Assembly: GCA_030765055.1 (NCBI GenBank)
Contig: CM060950.1
Span: 462,299,689-462,363,688, forward strand
Direction: 5' to 3'
Length of the DNA stretch: 64,000 nucleotides
From: Mantis religiosa
Lineage: Eukaryota; Arthropoda; Insecta; Mantodea; Mantidae
The position numbers and the translations under genes were made by a program. Under the pieces are notes generated by a model. It saw only the letters and a list, made by a program, of their open reading frames with translations. It was not told the DNA's origin and did not search any database. Below, piece by piece: positions 32,597 to 47,039 of this stretch (position 1 is its first letter; each line of letters begins with the position of its first letter).

Positions 32597-32834
32597 CTTG
32601 ACGTTGCGATGTGAAGTGAGAATGCATTCGTTCCCGAGTGAGCAGATGGGTGATGAAACGTGATCATACCTGTCTCCCCCCTCCCCATCCTATCGTCGAT
32701 TGTACTTAACGGATGGAGGGTTTGTGTGAAGTGAGGACACGTTCGTTCCCAAGCTGGCGGGACAGGGTGAGACCTGTTAATTCGGATTTACTCACATATG
32801 CACAAATCTTGAGGAATGACAACACGTCATCACC
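32597..32834 (-). promoter_or_regulatory. Right-end leader with two-copy repeat
   Basis: GTGAAGTGAGxAxxCxTTCGTTCCC occurs at about 32611 and 32728 (the inverse carries GGGAACGAAT and GGGAACGAAC). It is the counterpart of the left leader that carries GGGAACGAAT at 18891. It is a likely promoter or operator for the leftward right-end gene. Confidence 0.45.
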
Positions 32835-33444
32835 CTTATACTTCAATGTGGAATAGATTTATATTTTCTCGTACCTCGATGTGGGAATGGAATTTAACCT
32901 TTTCTTAACCTTTACATCGCTCTTGGATACAATAGCTCAAGGAGAGATTCTGCATAGGGAACACCCCTTACCAGAATGTCTTATTACATTTGTTTTCATA
33001 AATCTCTCCCAGTAAACATACCTAATCATTCTCTCGATATTCTTTTATCTAAAGAATAACGATACTACATCATATATCATACACTAAACGTAATAGATAT
33101 CAAACCCTACACTCGATATTCATACATGAGAGTTCAAGCACAGACATCGAAGCACTGAACGTAATAGATATCAAACCCCAGACTCGATATTCATACATGA
33201 GAGTTCAAGCACAGTCATCGAAGAATTACTATCAATACATTTAATTCAAACATCCCCGGAACCCCCCCGTTACCCACCCCGCACCATCACAATATCGAAC
33301 CCTAGACTTCGATATTCATACATGAGAGTTCAAGCACACACACACACATCGAAAAGAATTCACATTTAATTCAAACATCCCCGGAACCCCCCCGTTACCC
33401 ATCCCACCCATCACACATTACACATCACACACACACACACACAC

Positions 33445-33479
<35 letters not shown>

Positions 33480-33694
33480 GCATCATCATCATCATCATCA
33501 TCATCCCAACCCTCAAAAACATCTCACTGCACAGGGGAGAACGGCACTACGCCAACACTCCCCTTCTTTTACAACTCGATTTTCATATAGGAGAGTTCTA
33601 AATCAATGAGCATTCTACATCACTCATATATTAACACAGAGGAGAGTTCAACATCTTATCTACACTGTGCTGACTCTCTCAATTCTATACTACT
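32835..33694 (-). repeat. Polinton right terminal inverted repeat
   Basis: Inverse of 17258-18083 with a longer ATC run (33446-33505), which accounts for most of the length difference. A few substitutions are visible, for example GAGTCAGC against GAATCAGC near the tip. Confidence 0.95.
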
Positions 33695-33700
33695 CACATA
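33695..33700 (+). repeat. Polinton target-site duplication, right (CACATA)
   Basis: Directly follows the right tip and equals the 6 bp at 17252-17257. Confidence 0.93.
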
Positions 33701-33756
33701 CACTTTCTTTTATTTTCTACAAACAAAAGCATCACAAAATACAAAGATATTCCACT

Positions 33757-34265
33757 CCTCCTTTTTTATGTTATTTACGTCCTCCAACGTTAAGACAGGC
33801 CACGCCGTGGCTCAGTGGTTAGACCGCTTGGCTCTCACCAAGGCGGCCCGGGTTCGATCCCAGGCGACCACAAAGTGAGATTAGTGGTGGACAACACGGC
33901 GTTGGGGCGGGTTTTCTCCGGGACCTCCAGTTTCCCCCGCCATCTCAATCCACCGGTGCTCCATCTTCATCTCATGCATCATCAGTGTCAGCGCCTACGG
34001 TGCCGTATGTAGTAAAAGCGGGCGTTAAACACTACACATTTCACATTTCCAACGTTAAGTCATATCGGACGATGAATAAAATCGGTGAAATGATGTTCAA
34101 ATGAGCCCAGGGTCCATGGAGCTTAGTTACTCGACAGTCGTCTACCAGGATAAGGGAAAACCCCGGGAAAAACCTTATCTAGGTAACCCACCCTGACCGA
34201 GATTCAAACTCGGGGCCTCTTGAATGTGAGGCAGACACTCTACCATCCACGCTACCGAGGCGGGC
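33757..34265 (-). repeat. SINE-A copy with a SINE-B inserted in it
   Basis: Tail TTTTTTATG...ACGTCCTCCAACG at the left, and tRNA-like head (GAGATTCAAACTCGGGGCC, CTACCATCCACGCTACCGAGG) at the right. ATTCCACT at 33749-33756 and 34266-34273 is its likely target duplication. The SINE-B at 33795-34047 splits the tail. Confidence 0.88.
33795..34047 (+). repeat. SINE-B, full-length tRNA-derived SINE
   Basis: Box A-like GTGGCTCAGTGGTTAGAC and box B-like GGGTTCGATCCCAGGCG form a tRNA-like head. The body ends GTAGTAAAAGCGGGCGTTAA and the tail is CACATTTCACATT. The 12-bp duplication TCCAACGTTAAG at 33783-33794 and 34048-34059 marks insertion into SINE-A. Confidence 0.92.
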
Positions 34266-35935
<1,670 letters not shown>

Positions 35936-35963
35936 TAATAATGATAATGAAAATAAGGGAAAA

Positions 35964-37985
35964 CCTCCAACGTTCAGTCATATCGGACGATGAACGAAAT
36001 TATGTCCAAATGAGTACAGGACACATAGAGCTTAAAGTTACCAGACATTCGTCTGGATAAGAGAAAACCTCCAACGTTAAGTCATATCGGACGATGATGA
36101 AATGATGTTCAAATGAGTACAGGACACATAGAGCTTAAAGTTACCAGACATTCGTCTTTCAGGATAAGGGAAAACCTCCAACGTTAAGTCATATCGGACG
36201 ATGATGAAATGATGTTAAAATGAGTACAGGACACATAGAGCTTAAAGTTAACAGACACTCGTCTTTCAGGATAAGGGAAAACCTCCAACGTTAAGTCATA
36301 TCGGACGATGAATGAAATGATGTTCAAATGAGCACAGGACACATAGAGCTTAAAGTTACCAGATACTCGTCTTTCAGGATAAGGGAAAATCTCCAACGTT
36401 AAGTCATATCGGACGATGAATGAAATGATGTTCAAATGAGTACAGGGTACATATAGCTTAGACTTACCAGACACTCGTCTTTCAGGATAAGGGAAAACCT
36501 CCAACGTTCAGTCATATCGGACGATGAATGAAATAATGTTCAAATGAGTACAGGACACATAGAGCTTAAAGTTACCAGACACTCGTCTTTGAGGATAAGG
36601 GAAGACCTCCAACGTTAAGTCATATCGGCCGATGATGAAATGATGTTCAAATGAGTACAGGACATATAGAGCTTTAAGTTACCAGACACTCGTCTTTCAG
36701 GTTAAGGGAAAACCTCCAACGTTAAGTCATATCGGACGATGATGAAATGATGTTCAAATGAGTACAGGACACATAGAGCTTAAAGTTACCAGACATTCGT
36801 ATCTGGATAAGGGAAAACCTCCAACGTTAAGTCATATCGGACGATGATGAAATAATGTTCAAATGAGTACAGGACACATAGAGCTTAAAGTTACCAGACA
36901 TTCGTCTTTCAGGATAAGGGAAAACCTCCAACGTTAAGTCATATCGGACGATGATGAAATGATGTTCAAATGAGTACAGGACACATAGAGCTTAAAGTTA
37001 CCAGACATTCGTCTGGATAAGGGAAAACCTCCAACGTTAAGTCATATCGGACGATGATGAAATGATGTTAAAATGAGTACAGGAGACATAGAGCTTAAAG
37101 TTAACAGACACTCGTCTTTGAGTATAAGGGAAAACCTCCAACGTTAAGTCATATCGGACGATGAATGAAATGATGTTCAAATGAGTATAGGACACATAGA
37201 GCTTAAAGTTACCAGACACTCGTCTTTCAGGATAAGGGAAAACCTCCAACGTTAAGTCATATCGGACGATGAATGAAATGATGTTCAAATGAGTACAGGG
37301 TACATACAGCTTAGACTTACCAGACACTCGTCTTTCAGGATAAGGGAAAACCTCCAACGTCCAGTCATATCGGACGATGAATGAAAGGATGTTCAAATGA
37401 GTACAGGACACATAGAGCTTAAAGTTACCAGACAATCGTCTTTCAGGATAAGGGAAAACCTCCAACGTTAAGTCATAGACGGACGATGATGAAATGATGT
37501 TCAAATGAGTACAGGACACATAGAGCTTAAGGTTACCAGACACTCGTCTTTCAGTATAAGGGAAAACCTCCAACGTTAAGTCATATCAGACGATGAGTGA
37601 AATGATGTTCAAATGAGTACAGGACACACAGAGCTTAAAGTTACCAGACAGTCGTCTTCCAGTATAAGGGAAAACCTCCAACGTTAAGTCATATCAGACG
37701 ATGAGTGAAATGATGTTCAAATGAGTACAGGACACATAGAGCTTAAAGTTACCAGACATTCATCTTTCAGGATAAGGGAAAACCTCCAACGTTAAGTCAT
37801 ATCGGACAATTAATAATATTATGTCCAAATGAGAGCAAGACACATAGAGCTTAGTGTTAGCAGACATTCATTCATCTTTCAGGATAAGAGAACACCTCCA
37901 GCGTTAAGTCATATCATACGATGATGAAATGATGTTCAAATGTGTGCAGGGTACATAGAACCAAAGGTTAATAGACATTCATCTT
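35964..37985. repeat. About 19-copy, ~107-bp minisatellite derived from the SINE-A tail
   Basis: The word CCTCCAACGTTAAGTCATAT recurs about every 102-111 bp, followed by CGGACGATGA, ATGATGTTCAAATGAG, CATAGAGCTTAAAGTTACCAG and CAGGATAAGGGAAAA in each unit. All of these words are in order in SINE-A. Units vary by small indels (CATTCGTC-TGGATAAG versus CATTCGTCTTTCAGGATAAG). Short frames through it are spurious. Confidence 0.95.
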
Positions 37986-38095
37986 TCAGTACAAGGGAAA
38001 AACTCCTTGAAACTCTTATTCAGATAACCCGAGATTCGAACTCGGGACCTCTTGAAACTACGGCAGACATGCTACCCCTACTCTGCAGAGACTGA
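37986..38095 (-). repeat. SINE-A head at the edge of the minisatellite
   Basis: CCGAGATTCGAACTCGGGACC and CATGCTACCCCTACTCTG are the tRNA-like head in the expected place beyond the last tail unit. The array therefore grew inside a single SINE-A insertion. Confidence 0.8.
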
Positions 38096-39208
<1,113 letters not shown>

Positions 39209-39249
39209 GTTAAAATTTAATAATGTAATTATTAAAATTTAATATTATA

Positions 39250-40795
<1,546 letters not shown>

Positions 40796-40799
40796 ACCT

Positions 40800-40944
40800 A
40801 GTTTTCTGGATTTTTGTTGTCTCTTTTGACAGACTAGTTTTTCAAAATTAGGTATGAATATTTGTGCAGCATCTAGTCTAAGTTGACATTTTAAGGTCTG
40901 ATGCGACAATTTTTGTCTATTTCATTAGCGAAAAAAATTGTTCG

Positions 40945-40990
<46 letters not shown>

Positions 40991-41420
40991 GGTGGGTGGG
41001 AGGGTGGGTGTCTGTGCGTTTACGCGTGCCTTCGTGCGTGCGTGTGTGGATCCGAACATATCAGAACACGAGCGGCATTTCTAAGTAGTCGAGGAAATGT
41101 ATTTCTTAGAAAATGTGAATAGAAATCACTCAAACTAATTCTATTTTGGAATTTATTTTTCATTTGACTTTTGCATTGCAAATCGATAAGTTCAAGTTGC
41201 AATTCAGATGGAACATTATCAACATCTGTAGTGTAAGGCTCAGTAAATATTTGGAAAATTGGCTCTAATTGCATCACGTCTTGAAACCTTTTCTGAAATT
41301 CTTGGTTCGACTCTCTTAGTATTTGAACATATTCTTACAACTCCATGACCTGAACAAGTTGCTGAACTATTGAGAGCTTTGGGAAATGTACCAAGTTCTT
41401 TCCCATAAGGATAGTTTCAT
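40800..41420 (-). pseudogene. hAT-family transposase C-terminal relic
   Basis: Read leftward from 41370: EYVQILRESNQEFQKRFQDV, MQLEPIFQIFTEPY, then NVPSELQLELIDLQCKSQMK and FYSHFLRNTFPRLL. Beyond the microsatellite is EQFFSLMK (near 40940). The order SELQLELIDLQC to EQFFSLMK is typical of the hAT dimerisation region in insect ZBED/GTF2I-repeat-like transposases. A GT-rich expansion at 40947-41045 replaced the segment between them, and stops follow, so the gene is dead. Confidence 0.75.
40947..41045. repeat. (TG)n/(GGGT)n microsatellite inside the hAT relic
   Basis: TG dinucleotides pass into GGTGGGTGGG and then degenerate GCGTGCGTG. It interrupts the transposase frame. Confidence 0.92.
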
Positions 41421-41850
41421 TTTGAATGCTCTGATATTATCACTTTCTATAAAAAAAGGAACACTCTTCCCATGAAGGCATAAATGTAGGAGTAGATGTC
41501 CTTCGTGTCGTATTACATTCTGCAACCGACATGTTAACGAAAACAAACTTCAAGAGACGAGACAATACTGCTGTTCACGTCTTGTCTCAAACTGAAGTTG
41601 CACGGCACTCGTGGCAGTGCACAGTGCTACGTCATTTGCTCTAGCACAAAACCGATCCACTTGGTGACCGCTGATCTATGCCATCACGTGCTGACAGCAT
41701 TGATGAGAAGCGAGACGCTAGTCGTGTGGGTATGTCAAAATTGCGTTCTAGAGTGCCTTATTCTTTCGGGGGAGATGTTTTCGTACAAATCAGTTCACAC
41801 AACCACCAGGATGACTGTAAACTGTCTCTCAGAGTTTTTAATACAAAGTC
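41421..41850. other. Unrecognised non-coding stretch
   Basis: No coding or repeat feature identified. Confidence 0.4.
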
Positions 41851-41851
41851 G

Positions 41852-42185
41852 ACATGAAAAATTCAATGACATTGCCGGGATTTGAACCACGGATCTCCTG
41901 ATTTCCGTCCAGTTGCTCTTACCCATTGAGCTACCATGGTCAACGTGTCGTCTTGACATTAAGTTCTCCAATTGACTCGTATATTTCTCCAGTAGACCAC
42001 TAGGAGCTCTCATATTCGAGCTACACTGTTTGTGGCGACTTACTATTGTAAGTACTTGAGTCACAGACTTCATCATTTAACTTGCCAATAGGTTAAAGCG
42101 ACTGGACGGAAACCAGGAGATCCGTGGTTCAAATCCCGGCCATGGCATTGAATTTTTCATGTTGACTATCTATCAGAAACGTTAG
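41852..42185. repeat. Element C copy with both tRNA-like arms inverted
   Basis: The left arm (41857-41945) has GGGATTTGAACCACGGATCT and CATTGAGCTACCATGG. The body runs to about 42075. The right arm (42090-42165) has GATCCGTGGTTCAAATCCCG and GGCATTGAATTTTTCA, the inverse of the left. The outer tip is partly kept at the right. Confidence 0.8.
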
Positions 42186-42189
42186 CCTA

Positions 42190-42421
42190 TATACGTCCTC
42201 CAACGTTAAGTCCGATATGGAGGATGATTGGAATGGGTGAAATTATACTCAAATGAGCCCAGGGTACATGCAGCTTAGCGTTACCCGACATTCGTCTTTT
42301 AGCATAAGGGAAAACTCCAGGAAACAACCCTTACACAGGTAACTGACCCTGACCGAGATTCGAACTCGGGATTTCTTGAACGTGAGGCAGACTCGCTACC
42401 ATCTACGCTACCGAGGCGGGC
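42190..42421 (-). repeat. SINE-A copy
   Basis: ATACGTCCTCCAACGTTAAG at the left, and head GAGATTCGAACTCGGG with GCTACCATCTACGCTACCG at the right. It is a single-unit copy, useful as a reference for the family. Confidence 0.9.
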
Positions 42422-42423
42422 GG

Positions 42424-42690
42424 TTATAGTTCCAAAAATTCATTAACCGTATAAAAACAGTGTGCATGCAAAAATTTCTTAACCTTATTCTTAAAGTGTT
42501 TTAATGATTCAGCTTGTTTAAATGAATTTTGAAGTTTATTATATAACATTATCTCTTTGTAGTTAAAGCTCTCTTCATAAAGGCTTGTTTGGTGCGCTCG
42601 AATTGCCAGTTTATCCTTGTTACGAGTGTGGTAGTGATGTACATCAGCATTTACTTGAAAATAATTTATATTTGTATGAACATTTGTGGA
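42424..42690 (-). pseudogene. LINE 3' fragment (end of ORF2)
   Basis: Leftward reading gives HHYHTRNKDKLAIRAHQTSL, YKEIMLYNKLQNSFKQ and VKKFLHAHCFYTVNEFL, the C-terminal part of CR1-like ORF2 proteins (compare 7960-8150 and 14053-14424). No reverse transcriptase motif remains. Confidence 0.75.
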
Positions 42691-42850
42691 TGTTATGGCT
42701 CTGAAAAGGGGACACATTATTATTCGTCTACCTTCGCATAACTGTGATCTGAATGCAGTTGATCTGGCGTGGGCAAAGCTAAGGAAAGTTTTCAGAGGAT
42801 GCAACGTTACTTGTGATATCTTCGCTTATCTTACACGCTATTTTGCTGAA
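42690..42850 (+). pseudogene. IS630-type transposase C-terminal fragment
   Basis: GHIIIRLPSHNCDLNAVDLA followed by WAKLRKVFRGCNVTCD. The RLPxxxCxLNxxxLAWAKLK pattern belongs to the last catalytic region of IS630/Tc1-like transposases. The usual glutamate of the PIELAWA-like box reads aspartate here. It is probably the same family as the relic at 53990. Confidence 0.65.
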
Positions 42851-43329
42851 CTGTGTTTTTCAAGGTCGACCACACTGTAGAAACAAAAGAGCTTTAGCTC
42901 TCGCTTCATCCCATCTGCCTGCACCACTCCGTAAATCCAGCGCTCAACTTATCTTGCGCGTACTGTACATTTAAATTGTCGCCAGGCATTGTTGAGCCGT
43001 GACTGGCGCCTGCGAAAGAGACAGATAGAGCGGCCGGATAGCGAGTCGGGAGAGAGTCGAGAACTTATAATCGTGCGTCTGTAGTGATTTCAAAGTGAAG
43101 TCTTTTGTTGTGGACCTGTGGCACACGACCTTGAAGGTTGTGTTGGTGTATGTTACGTCATTTTAGAGCAAGTAAGGTTTGTACAAAACATCTTTTTACT
43201 TGAAATAAAGATCAGTTTAAATTTTTGCGAACTAAACTCTAATTTTACGAACCCACAAAGTCACAATATTTTACCCACTTCTATACCTACACTAATCACA
43301 TGGTCCTCTACATCCAACTTCTGAAGAAG
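42851..43329. other. Unrecognised non-coding stretch
   Basis: Nothing recognised between the transposase fragment and the mariner relic. Confidence 0.4.
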
Positions 43330-45005
43330 TACAAACTACGAGTCGTGTCCATTAAATAAGCACTCCAAGGCGCTGGAGCCGTGAAGAACGCTGTTACGCG
43401 AGATCCGGCAACACTGGACTGTAGCTTGATTTCACCCCTTCAAATCCCCACCAGCATGAACCCGTTGCAACCATTAGTCTTGGCTGGGCAGCCGTTTGCG
43501 TTGGAGCTTCCTATCACTTCCGTCGCCAAGTGCGAATTGCCTGCAGTGATCCGTTTTTTTGAGAGCCAAGGGCACTACCCCCAATGAAATTCATCGTCAG
43601 TTATGCGAAGTCTATGGGTCACAGCGTATGGACGTCTAAAACGTGCGAAAGTAGGTCAGAGAGTTCAAAGACGGACGTACAGACGTCTATGTCGAACAGC
43701 GTTCTGGTCGGCCTTCGGTTTCAGGCGAAACAATTGCAAAAGTGGAGCAAGAAATGCTTAAAGATCGGCGTGTCACAGTTCGCGAGCTGTGCGAACTTAT
43801 CCGTGAAGTCAGTAAGACTACGACTGACAAGATTTTGACCGAACATTTGCATTATCGCAAGGTGTGTGCGAGGTGGGTCCCCAAAATGCTCACCGAAGAC
43901 CATAAACGGCAACGTGTTGAAGCGGCCAACCGATTTCTGGAGCGCTATGCAGAACAGGGCGAGGAACTGTTGGATTCAATTGTCACTGGCGATGAAACCT
44001 GGGTGCACTACACAACACCAGAAACTAAAGAACGTTATCGTCAGTGGCGGCATTCGAATTCGTCGAAGTCGCGAAAGTTCAAACAGAAATTTTCTGCCGG
44101 CAAAGTGATGGCCAGTGTGTTCTGGGACAGTTTGAGTCCAGAGGTTCTACTTCCATTAGTCTTGAACCCGTAGGAACAAGACCCGGGCCTCTTTCAACCA
44201 GGGAGCTATCTGAGCTGTCCCAAGGCGAGCGCCCTCCGTGGGGATTTCCATAGGGCAAGACCTGGATAACAAACAAGCCCCCCCCATCTGGTCCTAGGAC
44301 ACAAGATGGGATGGAAGTGGATACGCCACTTACGCGCGCCAACACCAAAGGTGAAGGCTATCGATATGACCTCGGTGGGATCGCCTGGCGATCTAGCACA
44401 CGTTTTACTAGCTTTGCAGGCTAGTACCCGGGAGAATTAATGGCTTCCCTCAACCCCGTCCTTAGACGTACCCGATTCCCACGTGTACCACGAGTGCTAA
44501 GGGTCCGCAGCGCCCGCACCACGGCAGCTGAAGGGGACGGATCCCCTTCCCTATGTGTTCTGGGACAGAAAAGGTGTATTGTGCGAGTTTATGCCTACCA
44601 GCACTACAGTAAACGCCGCTAGCTACTGTGAGACTGTAAAAAATATTACGACGTGCCATTCAAAATCGATGGAGGGGAATGCTGACGAAGGGAGTGATTT
44701 TTCATCACAACACTCGTCCCCGTACATGCAACGGCTGATCTCTTGGCCCAGTTCGGATGGGACATCCTCACCCATCCCCCGTACAGCACAGACTTAGCAC
44801 GTAGTGATTGTCATCTGTTTCCTAAGTTGAAGTCACACCTGGGTGGAACACATCTCCAGACCGACGATGATTTGAAAAACGAGGTTGAGCGCTACCTGCG
44901 CAACTTGGCGGGAGAGTGCTATGACAAGGGTATACAAAAACTGCCACAGCACATGCAAAAGTGCATCGATCGCAATGGTAATTACGTTGAAAAATAGCTG
45001 TGAGT
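43330..45005 (+). pseudogene. Mariner-type transposase relic, split by an insertion
   Basis: The N-terminal helix-turn-helix part (from about 43525) reads CELPAVIRFFESQG, then after frameshifts FKDGRTDV and QRSGRPSVSG. The long frame 43742-44120 gives VSKTTTDKILTEHLHYRKVC, ARWVPKMLTEDHKRQRV, RYAEQGEELLDSIVTGDETW (first catalytic D in TGDET) and ASVFWD. After the insert at 44131-44553 it resumes with FWDRKGVLCEF, AASYCETVKNI and then WDILTHPPYSTDLARSDCHL (third catalytic region) to the end near 45000. It is related to, but clearly different from, the copy at 9000. Confidence 0.9.
44131..44553. mobile_element. 423-bp GC-rich insert with 15-bp target duplication, class unknown
   Basis: TGTGTTCTGGGACAG occurs at 44116-44130 and 44554-44568, and the mariner protein resumes exactly after it. 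The insert is much more GC-rich than its surroundings (CCCGGGCC, GCGAGCGCCC, CGCAGCGCCCGCACC). It has no poly(A) tail, no clear box A/B pair and no inverted ends. A 15-bp duplication fits a target-primed retroposon, perhaps the 3' part of an unrecognised LINE. Confidence 0.8.
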
Positions 45006-45088
45006 TCCGCCTTTTCATCAATGTAACATTTTGATACCGAAATTATGGTTTGCCAGAAGCAAAGAATCATGATAGATGTCAAAGTAAT

Positions 45089-45738
45089 GTTGGTTCTTTG
45101 TTACGACAAGGGGCAAGACCAGTTGAGTTGGGGAACGTGTATAACAAAGTCATTTAAGAAGCAGTGTCCTTAGAAGATTTCTAAAGGAATTGTCACTTGA
45201 CGTGTATGAATAGGGAATTCTTTGGATCGTTTACAATGGCGACCAAAACAGCCACAAAGAGACTTTGTTTGAAAAAGAGTTTTGAGAGTTAAAGTTAGAG
45301 ATATATACACGTGCAGCTGTGGTTAGAGGGCACTCTTCGGCGTGAGGCCGATGTGGCTAGTTCGCGGCTAGGAAGCCATTATAAACAGTCTTCGGCGTGA
45401 AGCCGATCAGAAGGGTCTACGGCGTGCAGCCGCTGAGAGGAGTCTGAGACGTGAAGCCTATTAGAGCGGTCAACTTGTTCTGTCTTGAATATTTGTCGGG
45501 TCATCAAAATTTATCGAGGAATAAACAATTAGCATTCTGTAGCTCTAAACCGAGATTGGTAACCCTCGGTCGGCGACTTCCATTTCGATGTTTGAAAATA
45601 AGAAGCAGTGAATAAATAATTTGGAGACGGGCATTCCAGTGTTGTGAAAACCTCCTTCTCACACCCATCCACGCATACCCTGAGAGAAACCTCATTGCTC
45701 ACCAACTTATTTGCTCAACCATAAACATTTTAGTTACA
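45089..45738 (+). repeat. Possible 5' LTR of a retrotransposon
   Basis: It begins TGTTGGTTCTTTGTTACGAC, ends ATTTTAGTTACA, and is followed 2-3 bp later by a primer-binding-site-like word. It contains an AATAAAC near 45520. No second LTR, gag or pol was found, so this would be a truncated element. The ends are inferred. Confidence 0.4.
45340..45475 (+). repeat. Serial short hairpins GGCGTGxAGCC
   Basis: CTTCGGCGTGAGGCCGAT, TTCGGCGTGAAGCCGAT, TACGGCGTGCAGCCGCT and GAGACGTGAAGCCTAT are four spaced copies, each able to fold with a short GC stem and a GTGA-like loop. They lie inside the LTR-like segment. Confidence 0.75.
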
Positions 45739-45740
45739 AA

Positions 45741-45758
45741 TTGGCGCCGCAACGTAGA
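45741..45758 (+). promoter_or_regulatory. Primer-binding-site-like word
   Basis: TTGGCGCCGCAACGTAG resembles the tRNA-complementary site of insect LTR retrotransposons. A related TTGGCGCACAACGTGGAG follows at about 45790, so the region may be locally duplicated. Confidence 0.4.
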
Positions 45759-45799
45759 ACTCTTTGTTTACCATTATTTTTGCTTCAAATTGGCGCACA

Positions 45800-46685
45800 A
45801 CGTGGAGCTGCGGTAACACTTGATCGCCACCATCTTTATATTTGCTACAATTTATTGATAATAAACATGTTTTATATATTAAATGAAATTGGAGGCCTTA
45901 TTTTAGGTACACGTCTCGTATTAAGTTACATAATAAAATATGATTTTTTCTTTGTTCTTTGAAAGTAGGAGCTAATTCTTTGAAGTGACTGTATTTGAAT
46001 GCAACTAAATGGTGTTATAAGTTTTAGAAATGCTATTTTTCCCTACACATTTCTTTCAAGTACGATGAAAATAGGGGAATGCAGATTTGATGGTCATATC
46101 TTTTAATGTCTGCACGGCAAAGAGATAGAGAGTGTTTACTGCTTCCTTTAGGCTACAAATTTCCAAAAGTAATTTGTTTAATGCAGCATTTCGAGGGACA
46201 TCCGAGTCAAGTCCGTTGGTGACATGCCAACACGTGAGGCTGGAAGCTTACACACTTACACCTGACACACTGCGGCAGCACTCTACTACATGTTTGCTGA
46301 ATTCTGACCCCATTTCTGAAATTCCTTCCTTTACCCAATCATTTTATCCAGTGCATCTTTTACTTTCTCCTTAAAGAATACCATAAAATACTGCACTCAC
46401 ATGACTTTCTCTACTCAGTCATACACAAATTGTTTTTATTCTTCTATCTACTTCATATTAATCGAGATATTTGTAGAAAATTACTACTTGGATGGTTCGA
46501 TACCAGTTTTTCTCGATACTTAATACGGATACCCGATACTTCGATTCTCGATACCGTCATTTCTACTTCCAGTTTGAATACAAAATAGAATGTTAAGAGA
46601 ACTGTGTAATGACAATGCACTGGTGCACATATTTAATAAGACAAAACATAAAACCCTCAGTGTTCTTATTTTTAAACTCTAGTAG
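45800..46685. other. Unrecognised non-coding stretch
   Basis: No family features. A CGATAC-rich segment (46498-46560: GATACC, CGATACTT, CGATTCTCGATACC) is locally repetitive. Confidence 0.4.
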
Positions 46686-46687
46686 AT

Positions 46688-46945
46688 AGTCAACCTGTAA
46701 AACTCAATGACATAGCCGGATTTGAACCACGAAAATCTCGGTTTCCTTCCGGTCGCTCTTAATCAAGTACTTGAGTCACAGCAAACGGTGTATATCTAGA
46801 ATACGAGGACTCCTAACGGAGAATTTAATGTCATGACGGCACGTTGGCTATACTAGCTTAAAGATTTTGAGCAACTGGACGGAAACCAAGAGATCCGTGG
46901 TTCAAATCCCGGCCATGGCATTGAATTTTTCACGGTTAACTCTAT
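46688..46945. repeat. Element C copy with inverted tRNA-like arms, body rearranged
   Basis: The left arm at 46693-46765 (AGCCGGATTTGAACCACG) is worn. The right part runs AGTACTTGAGTCACAG, GGAGAATTTAATGTCATGAC, GATCCGTGGTTCAAATCCCG and GGCATTGAATTTTTCACGG. Confidence 0.75.
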
Positions 46946-47039
46946 CTGTTCAAAATGCCAGCCTATGCACGATTAGTATGGAGGAATGATTGTTTTCCAT
47001 CTACATTAGATATTTAAAAGTAAACTAGTCCAGTTTTAC

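Larger units (their letters stand above)
17258..33694. mobile_element. Complete Polinton/Maverick (virus-like transposon), 16.4 kb
   Basis: The element starts AGTAGTATAGAATTGAGAG and ends with the inverse. It has terminal inverted repeats of about 0.83-0.86 kb, and CACATA duplicated on both sides. AG-type tips, long TIRs, a 6-bp duplication and this gene set (protein-primed-type polymerase B, retroviral-type integrase, packaging ATPase, adenovirus-type protease, major and minor capsid proteins) define Polintons. No other element interrupts it. The TIRs differ by a few substitutions and a longer trinucleotide run on the right, so insertion is fairly recent but not new. Two key genes are damaged (polymerase motif C, ATPase stop), so it is probably defective unless complemented. 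Confidence 0.97.

Noticed and set aside
33446..33505. CRISPR-like regularity in the ATC run of the right TIR
   Set aside because: It is a simple trinucleotide repeat with no spacers, in a eukaryotic context.
33795..33870. tRNA gene at a tRNA-like head
   Set aside because: It is followed by a SINE body and flanked by a 12-bp target duplication, so it is the head of SINE-B.
36184..37573. Repeated EVFPYPERRVSGNFKLYVSC-like frames
   Set aside because: They arise from the SINE-A-derived minisatellite and stop wherever a unit carries an indel.
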